In this document: positions 43,959 through 54,041 of the stretch, in pieces
Position numbering within the stretch: position 1 is the first letter of the stretch
How the letters are laid out: each line of letters opens with the position of its first letter
Assembly: GCF_014653945.1 (NCBI RefSeq)
Contig: NZ_BNAU01000012.1
Span: 62,001 to 126,000 of the forward strand
Source of the DNA: Amycolatopsis deserti
Lineage (GTDB): Bacteria > Actinomycetota > Actinomycetes > Mycobacteriales > Pseudonocardiaceae
DNA length: 64,000 nucleotides
Direction of reading: 5' to 3'
Made by a program: the position numbers and the translations under genes
Notes under the pieces: model-generated
Databases searched by the model: none
Told to the model about the DNA's origin: nothing
The model's input: only the letters and a program-made list of their open reading frames with translations

Positions 43959-46900
43959 CTATTCGCCGAACGGCGGGCGGTAATCGTAGCCCAGATAAGG
44001 CTTGTATTCGTATCCGAGGTTCACGTGCGGGGAATCGGTTTCGTCGACGAGCGCGCGCACTTCGACGTAGTCCAGGCGGCCGTCGAGCTTCGCCAGCTCC
44101 AGGTCCGCGGCCAGGTCGCGGTCCGGGATCCGGCTCGCCACATCGGTGAAGTAGTCCGGGTGCCCCTGCCCCACGACGCGGTTTTCGCCGGGCAGATACC
44201 GGGAACTGGGCTGGCCGCCCGGCCCCTTGGCCTCGTGCACGATGTAGTGCGGTGGTTCGCCCGGTTTGTAGTGCACCTCCCAGATCTGGTCGAAATTGCC
44301 GGATCCGGGTTTGCCGCCGTCGGTCGAGTGGCGCGGGACGATCTCGCCCATGACCTCGCCGGTGCCGGCGTCGACCACCTGGTACCGCTGGCTCCCCGGC
44401 CCGTGGTCCGGGGATTCGCGCAGGGTGATTTCGCGGTCGGGGAACGCCTCGCTGAAATCGCGGTGCACGCGGTCGCGGATCGCGTGTTCGGCCGCCCGCT
44501 CGCCGAGCGCTTCCGAAGCGTCGTTCCGCTGGTTGTGCGCGTCGGCCCAGTCGTCGGAGTCCTCCGGGGTTTCCCGGTACCGCTCGATCTTTTCCTCACG
44601 GTCGGCGATCCGGTCGTCGATGGCGTCGTAGTCGTCGTCGCGCCAGTCCTGGCTGTGGTCGGGAAAGTCCGGCTGGTCGCCGCCGGTTTCCGGCGCGCCG
44701 GGACGGGTCTCGGCGGGCGTGTCCGGAGTGGACGAGTCCGGCGGGGTGCCGGGGTCGTCGGCCTGCCGGGTGGGCGGGTAGACGCGCGAGCGGTCCCCGT
44801 CGAACTCGGCCCGTTCCACCGGTGGCCGGTCCGACTTGAAGGCCGGTTTGCCGTCGACGAGGTCGAGCGGCGGCGGCGGGTTCCGCGGGTCGACCCGGTT
44901 CGGGTTGACGACCAGCTCCTCCACCCCGTCGGCGCGGGTGCGCCGGTAGTAGTGCTCCTCGATGTACTTCGGGTCGGCGATGTTCTCCCGCGGCGTGCGA
45001 CCGTCCGGGCCGGGGCGGTCGCGCCAGTCGGCCGGCTCGTCCCCGCGGTCGCGGGCGTCCGCGGGGTCCACGTCCTGCTTGTCGGCGTCCCGGGTGCCCG
45101 GGGTGAAGCCGTCGTCGCCGGCGCGGGAGGTCGTGCCGTCGGGCCGGTGGATCTCCCACTCACCGTTCGGCGGGATCTTCGGGCGCGGGCGGCCGTCCGG
45201 GCCGATCTCGTAGTCGGAGGAGTAGACCCGGCCCTGCGAGTCGCTCCAGCCCGGCTTGGTCGGCGCCATCACCTCGGTGTCCAGCTCGCGGGACAGGCGG
45301 TGCGCGAAGCCGTTGGCGCTGCTGTCGCAGCCGAGCAGGCGGATCGGGCCGCCGTCGTAGCCGGGGTTGCGCCGCAGGATGTCGGCGAACTCCTCCGGCG
45401 TGTAGTAGCGGTCGCCGATGCGCGCGCGGCCGTCCGGGGTCACGTGCACGTCGACGGTGTGCCGCCCGTCCGGGTCGGGCCGCACGCGCTGCGGCAGGTC
45501 GCCCATGTCCGGGTCACCCGCGTGGTAGGAGGTGCCGGCCGGGGTGGGCTCGGCGTGCCGCTGGTTGACCTCGTCCGGGGTCAGCGGGTCCTGGTCGCCG
45601 TGACCGGTCTCCGGGCTGTCCTGGCCCGGGGTGTCCGGGTCGCCGCGGTGCGGGTCCGGTGCGTGGTCGGCGGGCCGCGCCGGTGCGTCACCCCGGGCGG
45701 CGACCTCCGGCGTGCGGGAGACGGGGGCGTCGGGGGCGCGGGCGCCCGGCGTGCCGGTCCAGCCGCCGCCGGGCCGGGCGGCGGGCGAGGCCGGGGCGCC
45801 CGGCGCGTTCGGCGAGGTGGGTCCGGCGACCGGGCTCTGCGGAGTCTGGGGCGCGTCCGCCGGGCGGGACGCGGGCACCGGGCCTGGCTCGGCCGGTGCG
45901 CGCGGGGTGGCCGGGGGCGCTACGGAACTCGCCGAGGTGTGGCCGGAGCTGTGCGGTGTGCTCGACCCGGACGTGGGGTCGGCGGACGGCCGGCTCGCGG
46001 GCGTGTCGGGCGAGTGCGCCGGGGTGCCCTGTGAGTGCGCCGGCGTCCCCGGTGAGCGCGCGGGCGCGTCCGGCGAATGCGCTGGCGCGTCCGGTGAGTG
46101 CGCCGGCGTATCCGGTGAGTGCGCCGGCACGTCCGGCGAGTGCGCGGGGGTCCGCGGTGAGCTGCTGGTCTCCGGCGGCCGCCCGGGGGCATCGGCGTCC
46201 CCGGTGCGCGGGGTGTCGTCGGCGGCCCGCGACGGCGACCGCGGCGAACTGGGCGCGTCCGGGGCCTCGTCGGCGGCCCGCACCGGCGACCGTGGGCCGC
46301 TGGGCGCGTCCGGAGCGTCGTCGGTGTTCCGCAAGGGCGAGCGCGGGCCGCTGGGTGCGTCCGGCCCAGTCGGTGCGTCCGGCCTCGAGCCCGGCGTGCT
46401 GGTGGTGGGCGATGTCCCCGCCGGGCTGCCCGGCCCGTCCGGCGACGACGGCGCGTCGGTGGCGCGGGCGGCCGTGCCGGCCGGCGAGGTGTCCGGCGAT
46501 CGGGGGCCGTCCAGGTGCGGGGCGTCGATGTTGCGGGCGCCCGCGGACGGCGTGGACGGGGACGGGCCATCGGCGCCGCCGAGTTTGCGGCCGATCCCGC
46601 TCAGCTTCTGGATGATCTCGTCCAGCTTGCCGATGATCCGGCTGATCCGCGGCGACACGTTGCCGATCGTCTTGACCAGCTTGCGGATGAAATCCGAGAT
46701 GCGGGTGACCGCGCTGGAGATAGCCGCCGTGGCTTGAGCCGCGATCAACGGCGTGGCGAACCCCAGCGTGCACGCTGCCTCCAGCGCCCAGGTGATGAGC
46801 TTGCCGACCAGCTCGGCGACGATGTCGCGCACCATCTCGCGCACGAACCCGACGACCATCCCCATGATCATCACGCCGGTCGAGATCCCGTCGGCCAGCG

Positions 46901-47339
46901 ACGCCGCCCCAGCGATCGCCTCGGCCTGCTCCGCGCCCGACTCGCGGTAGGTGTCCGCGCCCTGGCCGGTCCAGCCCGCCGTGCCGCCGTCGACCTCGTT
47001 CTTCAGGTCGACCGCGATCGCGCCGACCTCCTTGGCCACGTTCGCCCAGGTGTCGGAGAACGACTGGATCACCGGCGGATCCCCGGCCAGCCAGTCCAGC
47101 GCCTCCTTCAACGGCCGCACGTGCTCGATCAGCCACGCGACCCCGTACTGCGCCAGCGTGCCCAGCGGGTCGATGACCATCGACAGGACCTCGAGCCCGG
47201 TGCCGAGCGCACCCAGCCCGCCCTCGACCCACGACCCGTCCTTGATGCCGTTGGACAGGTCCTGCGCCGACTCCAGGATCCCGATGCCGGTGACCGCGGT
47301 CGTCTGGGACTGCGCCTGCGCGACCAGCGGGTTGCTCAT
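43959..47339 (-). CDS. Type VII-associated polymorphic toxin with C-terminal nuclease-like domain
   Basis: A 1126-residue protein. Residues 1-250 are a helical WXG-like delivery domain with W123-T-G125 (GWTGQGADTYRES). Residues about 255-600 are Pro/Ser/Ala-rich and repetitive, including seven PAHSPDT-type heptads and three 17-residue units. Around 600-740 is a globular domain with IRLLGCDSSANGFAHRLS and VMAPTKPGW. The C-terminal part has FDQIWEV (D1017) and VHEAKGPGG (E1036-x-K1038) then GQGHPDYFTDV, which fits a PD-(D/E)xK-like nuclease toxin. Its ATG overlaps the EspC-like gene by 4 bp. Secretion by an ESX system is inferred. Confidence 0.8.
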   Translation of the reverse strand: MSNPLVAQAQSQTTAVTGIGILESAQDLSNGIKDGSWVEGGLGALGTGLEVLSMVIDPLGTLAQYGVAWLIEHVRPLKEALDWLAGDPPVIQSFSDTWANVAKEVGAIAVDLKNEVDGGTAGWTGQGADTYRESGAEQAEAIAGAASLADGISTGVMIMGMVVGFVREMVRDIVAELVGKLITWALEAACTLGFATPLIAAQATAAISSAVTRISDFIRKLVKTIGNVSPRISRIIGKLDEIIQKLSGIGRKLGGADGPSPSTPSAGARNIDAPHLDGPRSPDTSPAGTAARATDAPSSPDGPGSPAGTSPTTSTPGSRPDAPTGPDAPSGPRSPLRNTDDAPDAPSGPRSPVRAADEAPDAPSSPRSPSRAADDTPRTGDADAPGRPPETSSSPRTPAHSPDVPAHSPDTPAHSPDAPAHSPDAPARSPGTPAHSQGTPAHSPDTPASRPSADPTSGSSTPHSSGHTSASSVAPPATPRAPAEPGPVPASRPADAPQTPQSPVAGPTSPNAPGAPASPAARPGGGWTGTPGARAPDAPVSRTPEVAARGDAPARPADHAPDPHRGDPDTPGQDSPETGHGDQDPLTPDEVNQRHAEPTPAGTSYHAGDPDMGDLPQRVRPDPDGRHTVDVHVTPDGRARIGDRYYTPEEFADILRRNPGYDGGPIRLLGCDSSANGFAHRLSRELDTEVMAPTKPGWSDSQGRVYSSDYEIGPDGRPRPKIPPNGEWEIHRPDGTTSRAGDDGFTPGTRDADKQDVDPADARDRGDEPADWRDRPGPDGRTPRENIADPKYIEEHYYRRTRADGVEELVVNPNRVDPRNPPPPLDLVDGKPAFKSDRPPVERAEFDGDRSRVYPPTRQADDPGTPPDSSTPDTPAETRPGAPETGGDQPDFPDHSQDWRDDDYDAIDDRIADREEKIERYRETPEDSDDWADAHNQRNDASEALGERAAEHAIRDRVHRDFSEAFPDREITLRESPDHGPGSQRYQVVDAGTGEVMGEIVPRHSTDGGKPGSGNFDQIWEVHYKPGEPPHYIVHEAKGPGGQPSSRYLPGENRVVGQGHPDYFTDVASRIPDRDLAADLELAKLDGRLDYVEVRALVDETDSPHVNLGYEYKPYLGYDYRPPFGE
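46001..46153 (-). repeat. 21-bp coding tandem repeat in the toxin gene
   Basis: About seven 21-bp units encoding the heptapeptide PAHSPDT with small variation (PAHSPDV, PARSPGT, PAHSQGT). They form part of the extended, probably disordered, linker between the delivery and toxin domains. Unit count could vary between strains. Confidence 0.8.
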
Positions 47340-47713
47340 GTCAGGGGCTCACCCAGCTGCTTGACCGCCTGCCGGGTGCCCTCGTCCTGGCCGTCGTAGC
47401 TGGTGACCGTCGTGCGGACGTTGCCAGCCGTGCCGGTGACCGACTCCGTCGCCGTCTCCAGCGCCCGGATGCCCATCTGCTCGAACGGGTCGAGCATCAT
47501 CGCGAACGGCTGGCAGATCACGCCGAACGCGCTGTTGTTCATGCTCACCTGGCGGGCCGCGTCGACAGCGGTCCGCAGGCGTTGTGCCAGCCCGTCGACC
47601 TTGCCGGCGTGCGTGCCGAGCTCGTCGGTGAGCACCTCGTAGCCGGCGGCGGCCCCGCGGGACGCCGAACCGCCCGCCCTCGCCGCGGCACCCCGCGCGA
47701 AGCTGCTGGTCAT
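47336..47713 (-). CDS. EspC-like type VII secretion-associated protein
   Basis: A 125-residue helical protein of the EspC/ESX-target type. The core YEVLTDELGTHAGKVDGLAQ followed by SMNNSAFGVICQPFAMML matches the family pattern of a first helix followed by an AFG turn and a second helix. It overlaps the toxin start (ATGA) and probably travels with it as a heterodimeric secretion partner, as WXG100-class partners do. GGGGGAG lies before ATG 47713. Confidence 0.8.
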   Translation of the reverse strand: MTSSFARGAAARAGGSASRGAAAGYEVLTDELGTHAGKVDGLAQRLRTAVDAARQVSMNNSAFGVICQPFAMMLDPFEQMGIRALETATESVTGTAGNVRTTVTSYDGQDEGTRQAVKQLGEPLT

Positions 47714-47721
47714 CGCTCCCC

Positions 47722-48240
47722 CTAGTCGCGTCGCAGGAAGGACTGGTCCCCGAAGTCGTCGTCGTCATCGCGCCGGGGCGGCGCCGGCCGGCGTGGCTGC
47801 CGCGGCGGCTCGTCGTCGGCCTCGGTCTCGATCCGCAGCTGACGGCCCGGCGCGGGCGGCTCGGGGTCCTCCGCCGGAGGCTCCGGGAAGTTTTCGGCCG
47901 CGGTCCGCACGATGTGCTGCGCCGCGCTGTCCGACTCGCCCACGGTTCCGGCCACGATCTCCTGGATGACCTGCGGATACTTCGACTGGGCCTTCCGCAT
48001 CGCCTTGAGCACGTTGGCCGCGATCTCGTCCGGGCTCATCGACCGGACCGCGTCGGTCATCCGCACGCCGGTGGGGATGCCGTTGTTGCCGACGGTCACG
48101 CTGACCGCCCCGTTCGCCACCGATTCGGTGATCGAGATCTGCTCGACCTCGTGCTGCATCGCCTGGAAGCGCTGCGACCGCTCGACCGCGTCGCGCTCCC
48201 AGTCGTCGACCATGCGCTCGATGTCCGACAGATCCGCCAC
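47722..48240 (-). CDS. YbaB/EbfC-like protein of the toxin operon
   Basis: A 172-residue protein. Residues 1-115 resemble the YbaB/EbfC fold (helix, two strands with GAVSVTVGNNGIPTGVRM, long helix with SPDEIAANVLKAMRKAQSKY). The C-terminal 50 residues are acidic and proline-rich and look disordered (RRPAPPRRDDDDDFGDQS). Such proteins are frequent first genes of actinobacterial ESX-linked toxin operons and may act as chaperones; direct DNA binding is possible but unproven. GTG 48240 follows GGAAGGGG. It is divergent from kgd. Confidence 0.78.
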   Translation of the reverse strand: MADLSDIERMVDDWERDAVERSQRFQAMQHEVEQISITESVANGAVSVTVGNNGIPTGVRMTDAVRSMSPDEIAANVLKAMRKAQSKYPQVIQEIVAGTVGESDSAAQHIVRTAAENFPEPPAEDPEPPAPGRQLRIETEADDEPPRQPRRPAPPRRDDDDDFGDQSFLRRD

Positions 48241-48488
48241 CGAAGACCCCTTCCGCTCCTCCTAGAGACGGCCCGGCGACCGTACCGGTTCCACACCGGT
48301 CCCGTACTCGATATCGGCAGGTCCCGTACCCGACCGGATGCGCGCTGGACCGATCAAGTGAGGAATCCCAAACCCCAGTCCCGGGACTTGGGCCACTTCG
48401 GTCACAACGGCGAACGCGAGGGGGTTAGCCTGGTAGGCGCATCAAGCGGACAACAAGATCGAGATATGGATAGAGGCGAGTCCCTGCC

Positions 48489-51400
48489 GTGTCCAGCAGC
48501 AGCCCTGCGTCACAGTTCGGCCCCAACGAATGGCTCGTCGAGGAGATGTACGACCAGTTCCTCGCCGACCCCTCTTCAGTAGACGCCGCATGGCACGAGT
48601 TCTTTTCGGACTTCAAGCCGACGCAGACCACCGAGTCGAAGCCGGACGCCGCCCCCGCGCCCGTCCGTGAGCAGCCCGCCAAGCCGGGCAACGGCCAGGT
48701 CAACCAGGCTGCGACTGCCCCGGCCGCGCCCGCCCAGCCGAAGCCCGCCGCGAAGCCGGCCGCCCAGCCCGCGAAGCCCGCCGCCGCCAAGCCGGCCGCC
48801 GCGGCGTCGAAGCCGGAGGCGACCGAGCCGGAGAGCAAGCAGCTGCGGGGCGCCGCCGCCGCGATCGCCAAGAACATGGACGCTTCGCTGGCCGTGCCGA
48901 CCGCCACCAGCGTGCGCGCGGTGCCGGCCAAGCTGATGGCCGACAACCGCATCGTCATCAACAACCACCTCAAGCGCACCCGCGGCGGGAAGATCTCGTT
49001 CACGCACCTCATCGGCTACGCGATGGTGCGGGCGCTGCAGGACTTCCCGAACATGAACCGGCACTACGCGCTGATCGACGGCAAGCCGCACGCCGTCACG
49101 CCGGAGCACGTCAACCTCGGCCTCGCCATCGACATGAAGGGCAAGGACGGCGGCCGCACGCTGGTCGTCGCCTCGATCAAGAACTGCGAGAACATGACGT
49201 TCCGCCAGTTCTGGCAGGCCTACGAGGACATCGTCAAGAAGGCCCGCAACAACAAGCTGACCGCGGACGACTTCGCCGGCACCACCATCTCGCTGACCAA
49301 CCCGGGCGGCATCGGCACCAACCACTCGGTGCCGCGGCTGCAGGCCGGCCAGGGCGCGATCATCGGCGTCGGCGCGATGCAGTACCCGGCGCACTTCGAG
49401 GGCACCAGCGAGAAGACCCTGGTCGACCTTGGCGTCAGCAAGATCATGACGCTGACCTCGACCTACGACCACCGCATCATCCAGGGCGCCGAGTCGGGCG
49501 AGTACCTCAAGCGCATCCACGAGCTGCTGCTCGGCGGGGACGGCTTCTACGACGACATCTTCACGTCGCTGCGGCTGCCCTACGAGCCGGTCCGCTGGGT
49601 CTCCGACATCCCCGAGGGCGAGATCGACAAGACCGCCCGGGTGCTGGAGCTGATCGACGCCTACCGGATGCGCGGCCACCTGATGGCCGACACCGACCCG
49701 CTGAACTACCGCCAGCGCCGCCACGAGGACCTGGACATCCTCTCGCACGGCCTGACGCTGTGGGACCTCGACCGCGAGTTCGCGGTGGGCGGGTTCGCCG
49801 GCCAGCAGAAGATGAAGCTGCGCGACGTCCTGGGCGTGCTGCGCGACTCCTACTGCCGGACCGTCGGCGTCGAGTACACCCACATCCTGGACCCGGAGGA
49901 GCGCCGCTGGATCCAGGACCGCGTGGAGGTCCCGCACGCCAAGCCGGACCCCAACGTCCAGAAGTACATCCTGTCGAAGCTGAACGCGGCCGAGGCGTTC
50001 GAGACGTTCCTGCAGACGAAGTACGTCGGCCAGAAGCGGTTCTCGCTGGAGGGCGGCGAGACGGTGATCCCGCTGCTGGACACCGTCCTGGACAAGGCCG
50101 CCGAGCACGAGCTGGACGAGGTCGTCATCGGCATGCCGCACCGCGGCCGCCTGAACGTGCTGGCCAACATCGTCGGCAAGCCGATCTCGCAGATCTTCCA
50201 GGAGTTCGAGGGCAACCTCGACCCGGGCCAGGCGCACGGCTCCGGTGACGTGAAGTACCACCTGGGCGCGGAGGGCAAGTACTTCCGCATGTTCGGCGAC
50301 GGCGAGACCAAGGTGTCGCTGGCGTCCAACCCGTCCCACCTGGAGACCGTCGACCCGGTGCTCGAGGGTATCGTCCGCGCCAAGCAGGACATCCTCGACA
50401 AGGGCGACAGCGACACCGGCGGCTTCTCGGTGCTGCCCGTGCTGCTGCACGGTGACGCGGCCTTCGCCGGCCAGGGTGTCGTGGCGGAGACGCTGAACCT
50501 GGCGCTGCTGCGCGGCTACCGCACCGGTGGCACCGTGCACATCATCATCAACAACCAGGTCGGCTTCACCACCGCGCCGGAGCACGCCCGCTCCTCGCAG
50601 TACGCGACCGACGTGGCGAAGATGATCGGCGCCCCGATCTTCCACGTGAACGGGGACGACCCGGAGGCGGCGCACTGGGTGGCGAAGCTGGCCGTGGACT
50701 ACCGCCAGGCGTTCAACAAGGACGTCGTCATCGACATGATCTGCTACCGCCGCCGCGGCCACAACGAGGGCGACGACCCGTCGATGACGCAGCCGGCGAT
50801 GTACGACATCATCGACACCAAGCGCTCGGTGCGGAAGACCTACACCGAGTCGCTGATCGGGCGCGGTGACATCTCCGTCGAGGAGGCCGAGGCTGCGCTG
50901 CGGGACTTCTCGAGCCAGCTGGAGCACGTCTTCAACGAGGTCCGCGAGCTGGAGAAGCACCCGATCGCGCCGAGCCCCTCGGTCGAGGAGGAGCAGCAGG
51001 TGCCGGCGAAGGTGCCGACCGCGGTGCCCGCCGAGGTCATCGAGCGGATCGGCGACGCGTTCGTCAACGTGCCCGAGGGCTTCACCCCGCACCCGCGCGT
51101 CAAGCCGGTCATGGAGCGGCGGCACAAGATGTCCCGCGAGGGCGGCGTCGACTGGGCCTTCGGCGAGCTGCTGGCGTTCGGTTCGCTGGCGATGGAGGGC
51201 CGCCTGGTGCGGCTGTCCGGTCAGGACTCCCGCCGCGGCACGTTCACCCAGCGCCACTCGGTGCTGATCGACCGCAAGACCGGCCGGGAGTACGCGCCGC
51301 TGCAGAACCTGGCCGACGAGCAGGGCCGCGTGATGATCTACGACTCGGCGCTGTCGGAGTACGCGGCCGTCGGCTTCGAGTACGGCTACTCGGTCGCCAA

Positions 51401-52172
51401 CAGCGAAGCGCTCGTGCTGTGGGAAGCGCAGTTCGGTGACTTCGTCAACGGCGCCCAGACGGTGATCGACGAGTACATCTCGTCCGGTGAGGCCAAGTGG
51501 GGCCAGCGGTCGGACGTCGTGCTGCTGCTGCCGCACGGCCACGAGGGCCAGGGCCCGGACCACACGTCGGGCCGCATCGAGCGGTTCCTGTCGCTGTGCG
51601 CCGAGGGCTCGATGACCGTCGCGGTGCCCTCCACCCCGGCGAACTACTTCCACCTGCTGCGCCGCCACGCGCTGGACGGCATCCAGCGTCCGCTGATCGT
51701 CTTCACGCCGAAGTCGATGCTGCGGAACAAGGCGGCGACGTCGGGCCTGGAGGACTTCACCGGCGACTCTAAGTTCATGTCGGTCATCGACGACGCGCAC
51801 GTCGAGCCCGGCAACGTGCGGAAGGTGCTGCTGACCTCGGGCAAGCTCTACTGGGAGCTGGTGGCCGAGCGAACCAAGCGCGAGGCCGACGACGTGGCGA
51901 TCGTGCGGATCGAGCAGTACTACCCGCTGCCGAAGAAGAAGCTGCTGGCGGCGCTGGAGCGCTACACCGGCGCCGAGGTCGTGTGGGTCCAGGAAGAGCC
52001 CGAGAACCAGGGCGCGTGGCCGTTCTTCGGCCTCCACCTGCCGCGCATGTTCCCGGACGTGCTCGGCAAGCTGGACGTGGTCTCGCGGCGCCCGATGGCT
52101 GCCCCGTCGGCCGGTTCGTCCAAGGTGCACGAGGTGGAGCAGAAGGCCCTGATCGCGAAGGCGTTCAGCTGA
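48489..52172 (+). CDS. kgd: Multifunctional 2-oxoglutarate metabolism enzyme (E2-E1 fusion, Kgd)
   Basis: A 1227-residue actinobacterial Kgd: 2-oxoglutarate decarboxylase/dehydrogenase E1 fused to an E2-like succinyltransferase domain. Residues 14-39 are the E1 N-terminal tag ([14 protein letters not shown]), about 45-115 an Ala/Pro/Lys linker, and about 120-350 the E2-like domain with TYDHRIIQG (H328). The thiamine-diphosphate E1 part has GDAAFAGQG (655-663) and NNQVGFTT (from 688). Start GTG 48489 fits the mycobacterial protein (MSS...). It functions in the TCA cycle with dihydrolipoamide dehydrogenase, encoded elsewhere. A perfect terminator follows. Confidence 0.95.
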   Translation: MSSSSPASQFGPNEWLVEEMYDQFLADPSSVDAAWHEFFSDFKPTQTTESKPDAAPAPVREQPAKPGNGQVNQAATAPAAPAQPKPAAKPAAQPAKPAAAKPAAAASKPEATEPESKQLRGAAAAIAKNMDASLAVPTATSVRAVPAKLMADNRIVINNHLKRTRGGKISFTHLIGYAMVRALQDFPNMNRHYALIDGKPHAVTPEHVNLGLAIDMKGKDGGRTLVVASIKNCENMTFRQFWQAYEDIVKKARNNKLTADDFAGTTISLTNPGGIGTNHSVPRLQAGQGAIIGVGAMQYPAHFEGTSEKTLVDLGVSKIMTLTSTYDHRIIQGAESGEYLKRIHELLLGGDGFYDDIFTSLRLPYEPVRWVSDIPEGEIDKTARVLELIDAYRMRGHLMADTDPLNYRQRRHEDLDILSHGLTLWDLDREFAVGGFAGQQKMKLRDVLGVLRDSYCRTVGVEYTHILDPEERRWIQDRVEVPHAKPDPNVQKYILSKLNAAEAFETFLQTKYVGQKRFSLEGGETVIPLLDTVLDKAAEHELDEVVIGMPHRGRLNVLANIVGKPISQIFQEFEGNLDPGQAHGSGDVKYHLGAEGKYFRMFGDGETKVSLASNPSHLETVDPVLEGIVRAKQDILDKGDSDTGGFSVLPVLLHGDAAFAGQGVVAETLNLALLRGYRTGGTVHIIINNQVGFTTAPEHARSSQYATDVAKMIGAPIFHVNGDDPEAAHWVAKLAVDYRQAFNKDVVIDMICYRRRGHNEGDDPSMTQPAMYDIIDTKRSVRKTYTESLIGRGDISVEEAEAALRDFSSQLEHVFNEVRELEKHPIAPSPSVEEEQQVPAKVPTAVPAEVIERIGDAFVNVPEGFTPHPRVKPVMERRHKMSREGGVDWAFGELLAFGSLAMEGRLVRLSGQDSRRGTFTQRHSVLIDRKTGREYAPLQNLADEQGRVMIYDSALSEYAAVGFEYGYSVANSEALVLWEAQFGDFVNGAQTVIDEYISSGEAKWGQRSDVVLLLPHGHEGQGPDHTSGRIERFLSLCAEGSMTVAVPSTPANYFHLLRRHALDGIQRPLIVFTPKSMLRNKAATSGLEDFTGDSKFMSVIDDAHVEPGNVRKVLLTSGKLYWELVAERTKREADDVAIVRIEQYYPLPKKKLLAALERYTGAEVVWVQEEPENQGAWPFFGLHLPRMFPDVLGKLDVVSRRPMAAPSAGSSKVHEVEQKALIAKAFS

Positions 52173-52186
52173 TCTAGCAACAGAAG

Positions 52187-52226
52187 AAGGCGCCCCTCCT
52201 CAGCCCCGAGGAGGGCGCCTTTTTCT
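52187..52226 (+). terminator. Intrinsic terminator after kgd
   Basis: AAGGCGCCCCTCCTC and GAGGAGGGCGCCTT form a near-perfect stem followed by TTTTTCTTT, 14 bp after the stop codon. Confidence 0.92.
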
Positions 52227-52468
52227 TTGCAACAAACCGCAAGCCGGCAACGAAGAGCAAGCGACTACCCCAACCAGACCTCCCCCGCCCCCGATCCACA
52301 GCCGATCTTTGGTCGCCGATCAGCGCCGTGAGGCGTCTTTTTTGCCCGCCCGCAGGGCGGGCTCTTCGCCTGCCCCAAGTCACGTCTAAAGATCAAGAGA
52401 TGTCCTCGCCGGACGGGCAGGCTCCGGGATGACGGGGACCGTTGTCGCCTCACCTTGTCGAGGTGGGA
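52220..52468 (-). repeat. Composite intergenic repeat part A, copy 3 (inverted, internally deleted)
   Basis: In reverse orientation it carries the shared blocks GGTCTGGTTGGGGTAGTCG, GATCGGCGACCAAAGATCGG, the GC hairpin around GCCCGCAGGGCGGGC, and CATCCCGGAGCCTGCCCGTC. Compared with copies 1 and 2 it lacks the left arm and loop of the long hairpin, a deletion joining two GGCGC-containing hairpin elements. Confidence 0.8.
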
Positions 52469-52469
52469 G

Positions 52470-52620
52470 CTGGGTGGTCATCCCGTCGCCTTCCGGTTTG
52501 TGCATATCACCTTGAGCCAGGGCCGCAAGGTTGGCATGGTCGGCCGCCGGTTGGCGGCCTGGGTTGCGGCCCTGGCTCAAGGTGATTGTTGCGGTGTCAG
52601 GCGACGGGATGACCACCCAG
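52470..52620. repeat. Long nested palindrome (part B of composite repeat), copy 3
   Basis: The same outer 21-bp arms (52470-52490, 52600-52620) and inner 23-bp arms (52506-52528, 52564-52586) as at 40128-40273, in inverted orientation as judged from the unequal spacers (GGTTTGTGCAT on one side, GGTGTCA on the other). It sits between the convergent kgd and protease genes. Confidence 0.85.
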
Positions 52621-52665
52621 CTCCGGGTTTGGTTCACTGCACGGCGCTGGCGCGCCGCCTTTTGC

Positions 52666-53856
52666 TTATGCGCCGGTGTAGAGCAGGACGTTCGGGCTGT
52701 TGGTGCCTGGGCTCGTCACCTTGCCCGTCGTGCCGGCGGATACCAGTGCGTCGCGCACTTGCTGCGGCGTGGCGGCTGTGTGGGTTGCCAGGTAGAGCGC
52801 TGCGGCGCCCGCCACGTGCGGGGTTGCCATCGACGTGCCGCTGATCGTGTTCGTGGCGCTCGTGCTGCCGATCCAGTCCGAGGTGATGCTGCTGCCGGGC
52901 GCGAAGATGTCCAGGCAGCTGCCGTAGTTCGAGTAGCTCGCCCGGGCGTCGGTGCTCGTCGTGGCGCCTACCGTGATCGCTGCGGCCACCCGCGACGGGG
53001 ACGACGTGCAGGCGTTCGTGTTGCTGTTGCCCGCCGCGACCGCGTACGTCACGCCCGCCGCGATGGACGCCTTCACCGCGTTGTCCACCGCGGTCGAGAC
53101 GCCGCCGCCCAGGCTCATGTTCGCCACCGCCGGCTTCACCGCGTTCTGCGTGACCCACTCGATGCCGGCGATCACCTGGTCGTAGGTGCCCGAACCCTCG
53201 CAGTCGAGCACCCGCACGGCGGTCAGCTGCACCCCCTTCGCCACACCGTACGCCGCACCACCGACAGTTCCGGCGACGTGCGTGCCGTGGCCGTTGCAGT
53301 CACTGGCGGTGGAGTCGTTGTCGACGAAGTCGTACCCGGACTTCGCGCGGCCGCCGAAATCGCTGTGGGTCAGGTTGATGCCGGTGTCGATGATGTAGGC
53401 GTGCACGTTCGACGCGGTGGTGGAGTAGTTGTACGCCTTGTTCAGCGGCAGGCTCCGCTGGTCCACGCGGTCCAGGCCCCAGGACGGCGGGTTCGTCTGC
53501 GTGGCGGCGATCGTGACGCGCCGGTTCTGCTCCACGAACGCCACCGACGGATCCGCCGCGACCCGCTTGGCCTGCGACTCGCTCATCGTCGCCGAGTAGC
53601 CGTGCAGGGTCCGGGAGAACGTGTGGTTCACCCGGCCGCCGAGCTTGCCGGTCACCTCGCTGACCAGCGACGACACGGGCGACGCGGATTCCTTGAACAC
53701 GACGATGTAGCTGTCGGAGATCGCGCCGGCCGCGTCCGCGCCGACGATCGACCCCTCCTGGGCGGAAGCGGGAGCGGCGAACCCGACGGTCGCGACCGCC
53801 GCGGCCGCGACCGCCACACCGAGCGATCTGGCCTTGGCGAGCAGGGACTTGGACAT
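52666..53856 (-). CDS. Secreted subtilisin-like (S8) serine protease
   Basis: A 396-residue secreted protease with a Sec signal (to about residue 32, ASAQ), an I9 inhibitor propeptide (about 45-115: DSYIVVFKESASPVSSLV, ending VAFVEQNRRV) and a proteinase-K-like catalytic domain. The triad is D157 (IIDTGIN), H190 (NGHGTHVAG) and S342 (GTSMATPHVAG). ATG 53856 follows AGGAGG at 6 bp. It is an extracellular endopeptidase, probably nutritional. A composite repeat lies downstream. Confidence 0.93.
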   Translation of the reverse strand: MSKSLLAKARSLGVAVAAAAVATVGFAAPASAQEGSIVGADAAGAISDSYIVVFKESASPVSSLVSEVTGKLGGRVNHTFSRTLHGYSATMSESQAKRVAADPSVAFVEQNRRVTIAATQTNPPSWGLDRVDQRSLPLNKAYNYSTTASNVHAYIIDTGINLTHSDFGGRAKSGYDFVDNDSTASDCNGHGTHVAGTVGGAAYGVAKGVQLTAVRVLDCEGSGTYDQVIAGIEWVTQNAVKPAVANMSLGGGVSTAVDNAVKASIAAGVTYAVAAGNSNTNACTSSPSRVAAAITVGATTSTDARASYSNYGSCLDIFAPGSSITSDWIGSTSATNTISGTSMATPHVAGAAALYLATHTAATPQQVRDALVSAGTTGKVTSPGTNSPNVLLYTGA

Positions 53857-54041
53857 GGATCCTCCTTGGCAGGGCCGGTGCGCTGAGCTGGGGATTCGCC
53901 CACCGCACCGCAAGGGGTGAGACTTTTTCACGCTAGGACCGCGTCTGCGCCCCGCGGAAGGACTGGCACCCGGGTGGCTCCCGGCGAAAGTAGGGGGACC
54001 AGTAACCCGGTGTGGGAAACTGCTCACCTGGGGGTGACGAC

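Noticed and set aside
48576-52130. A 1184-codon open frame antisense to kgd
   Set aside because: High GC at third codon positions commonly opens the opposite strand in actinobacteria. The translation is Arg/Val/Leu/His-rich with no domain, while the kgd reading matches the family throughout.
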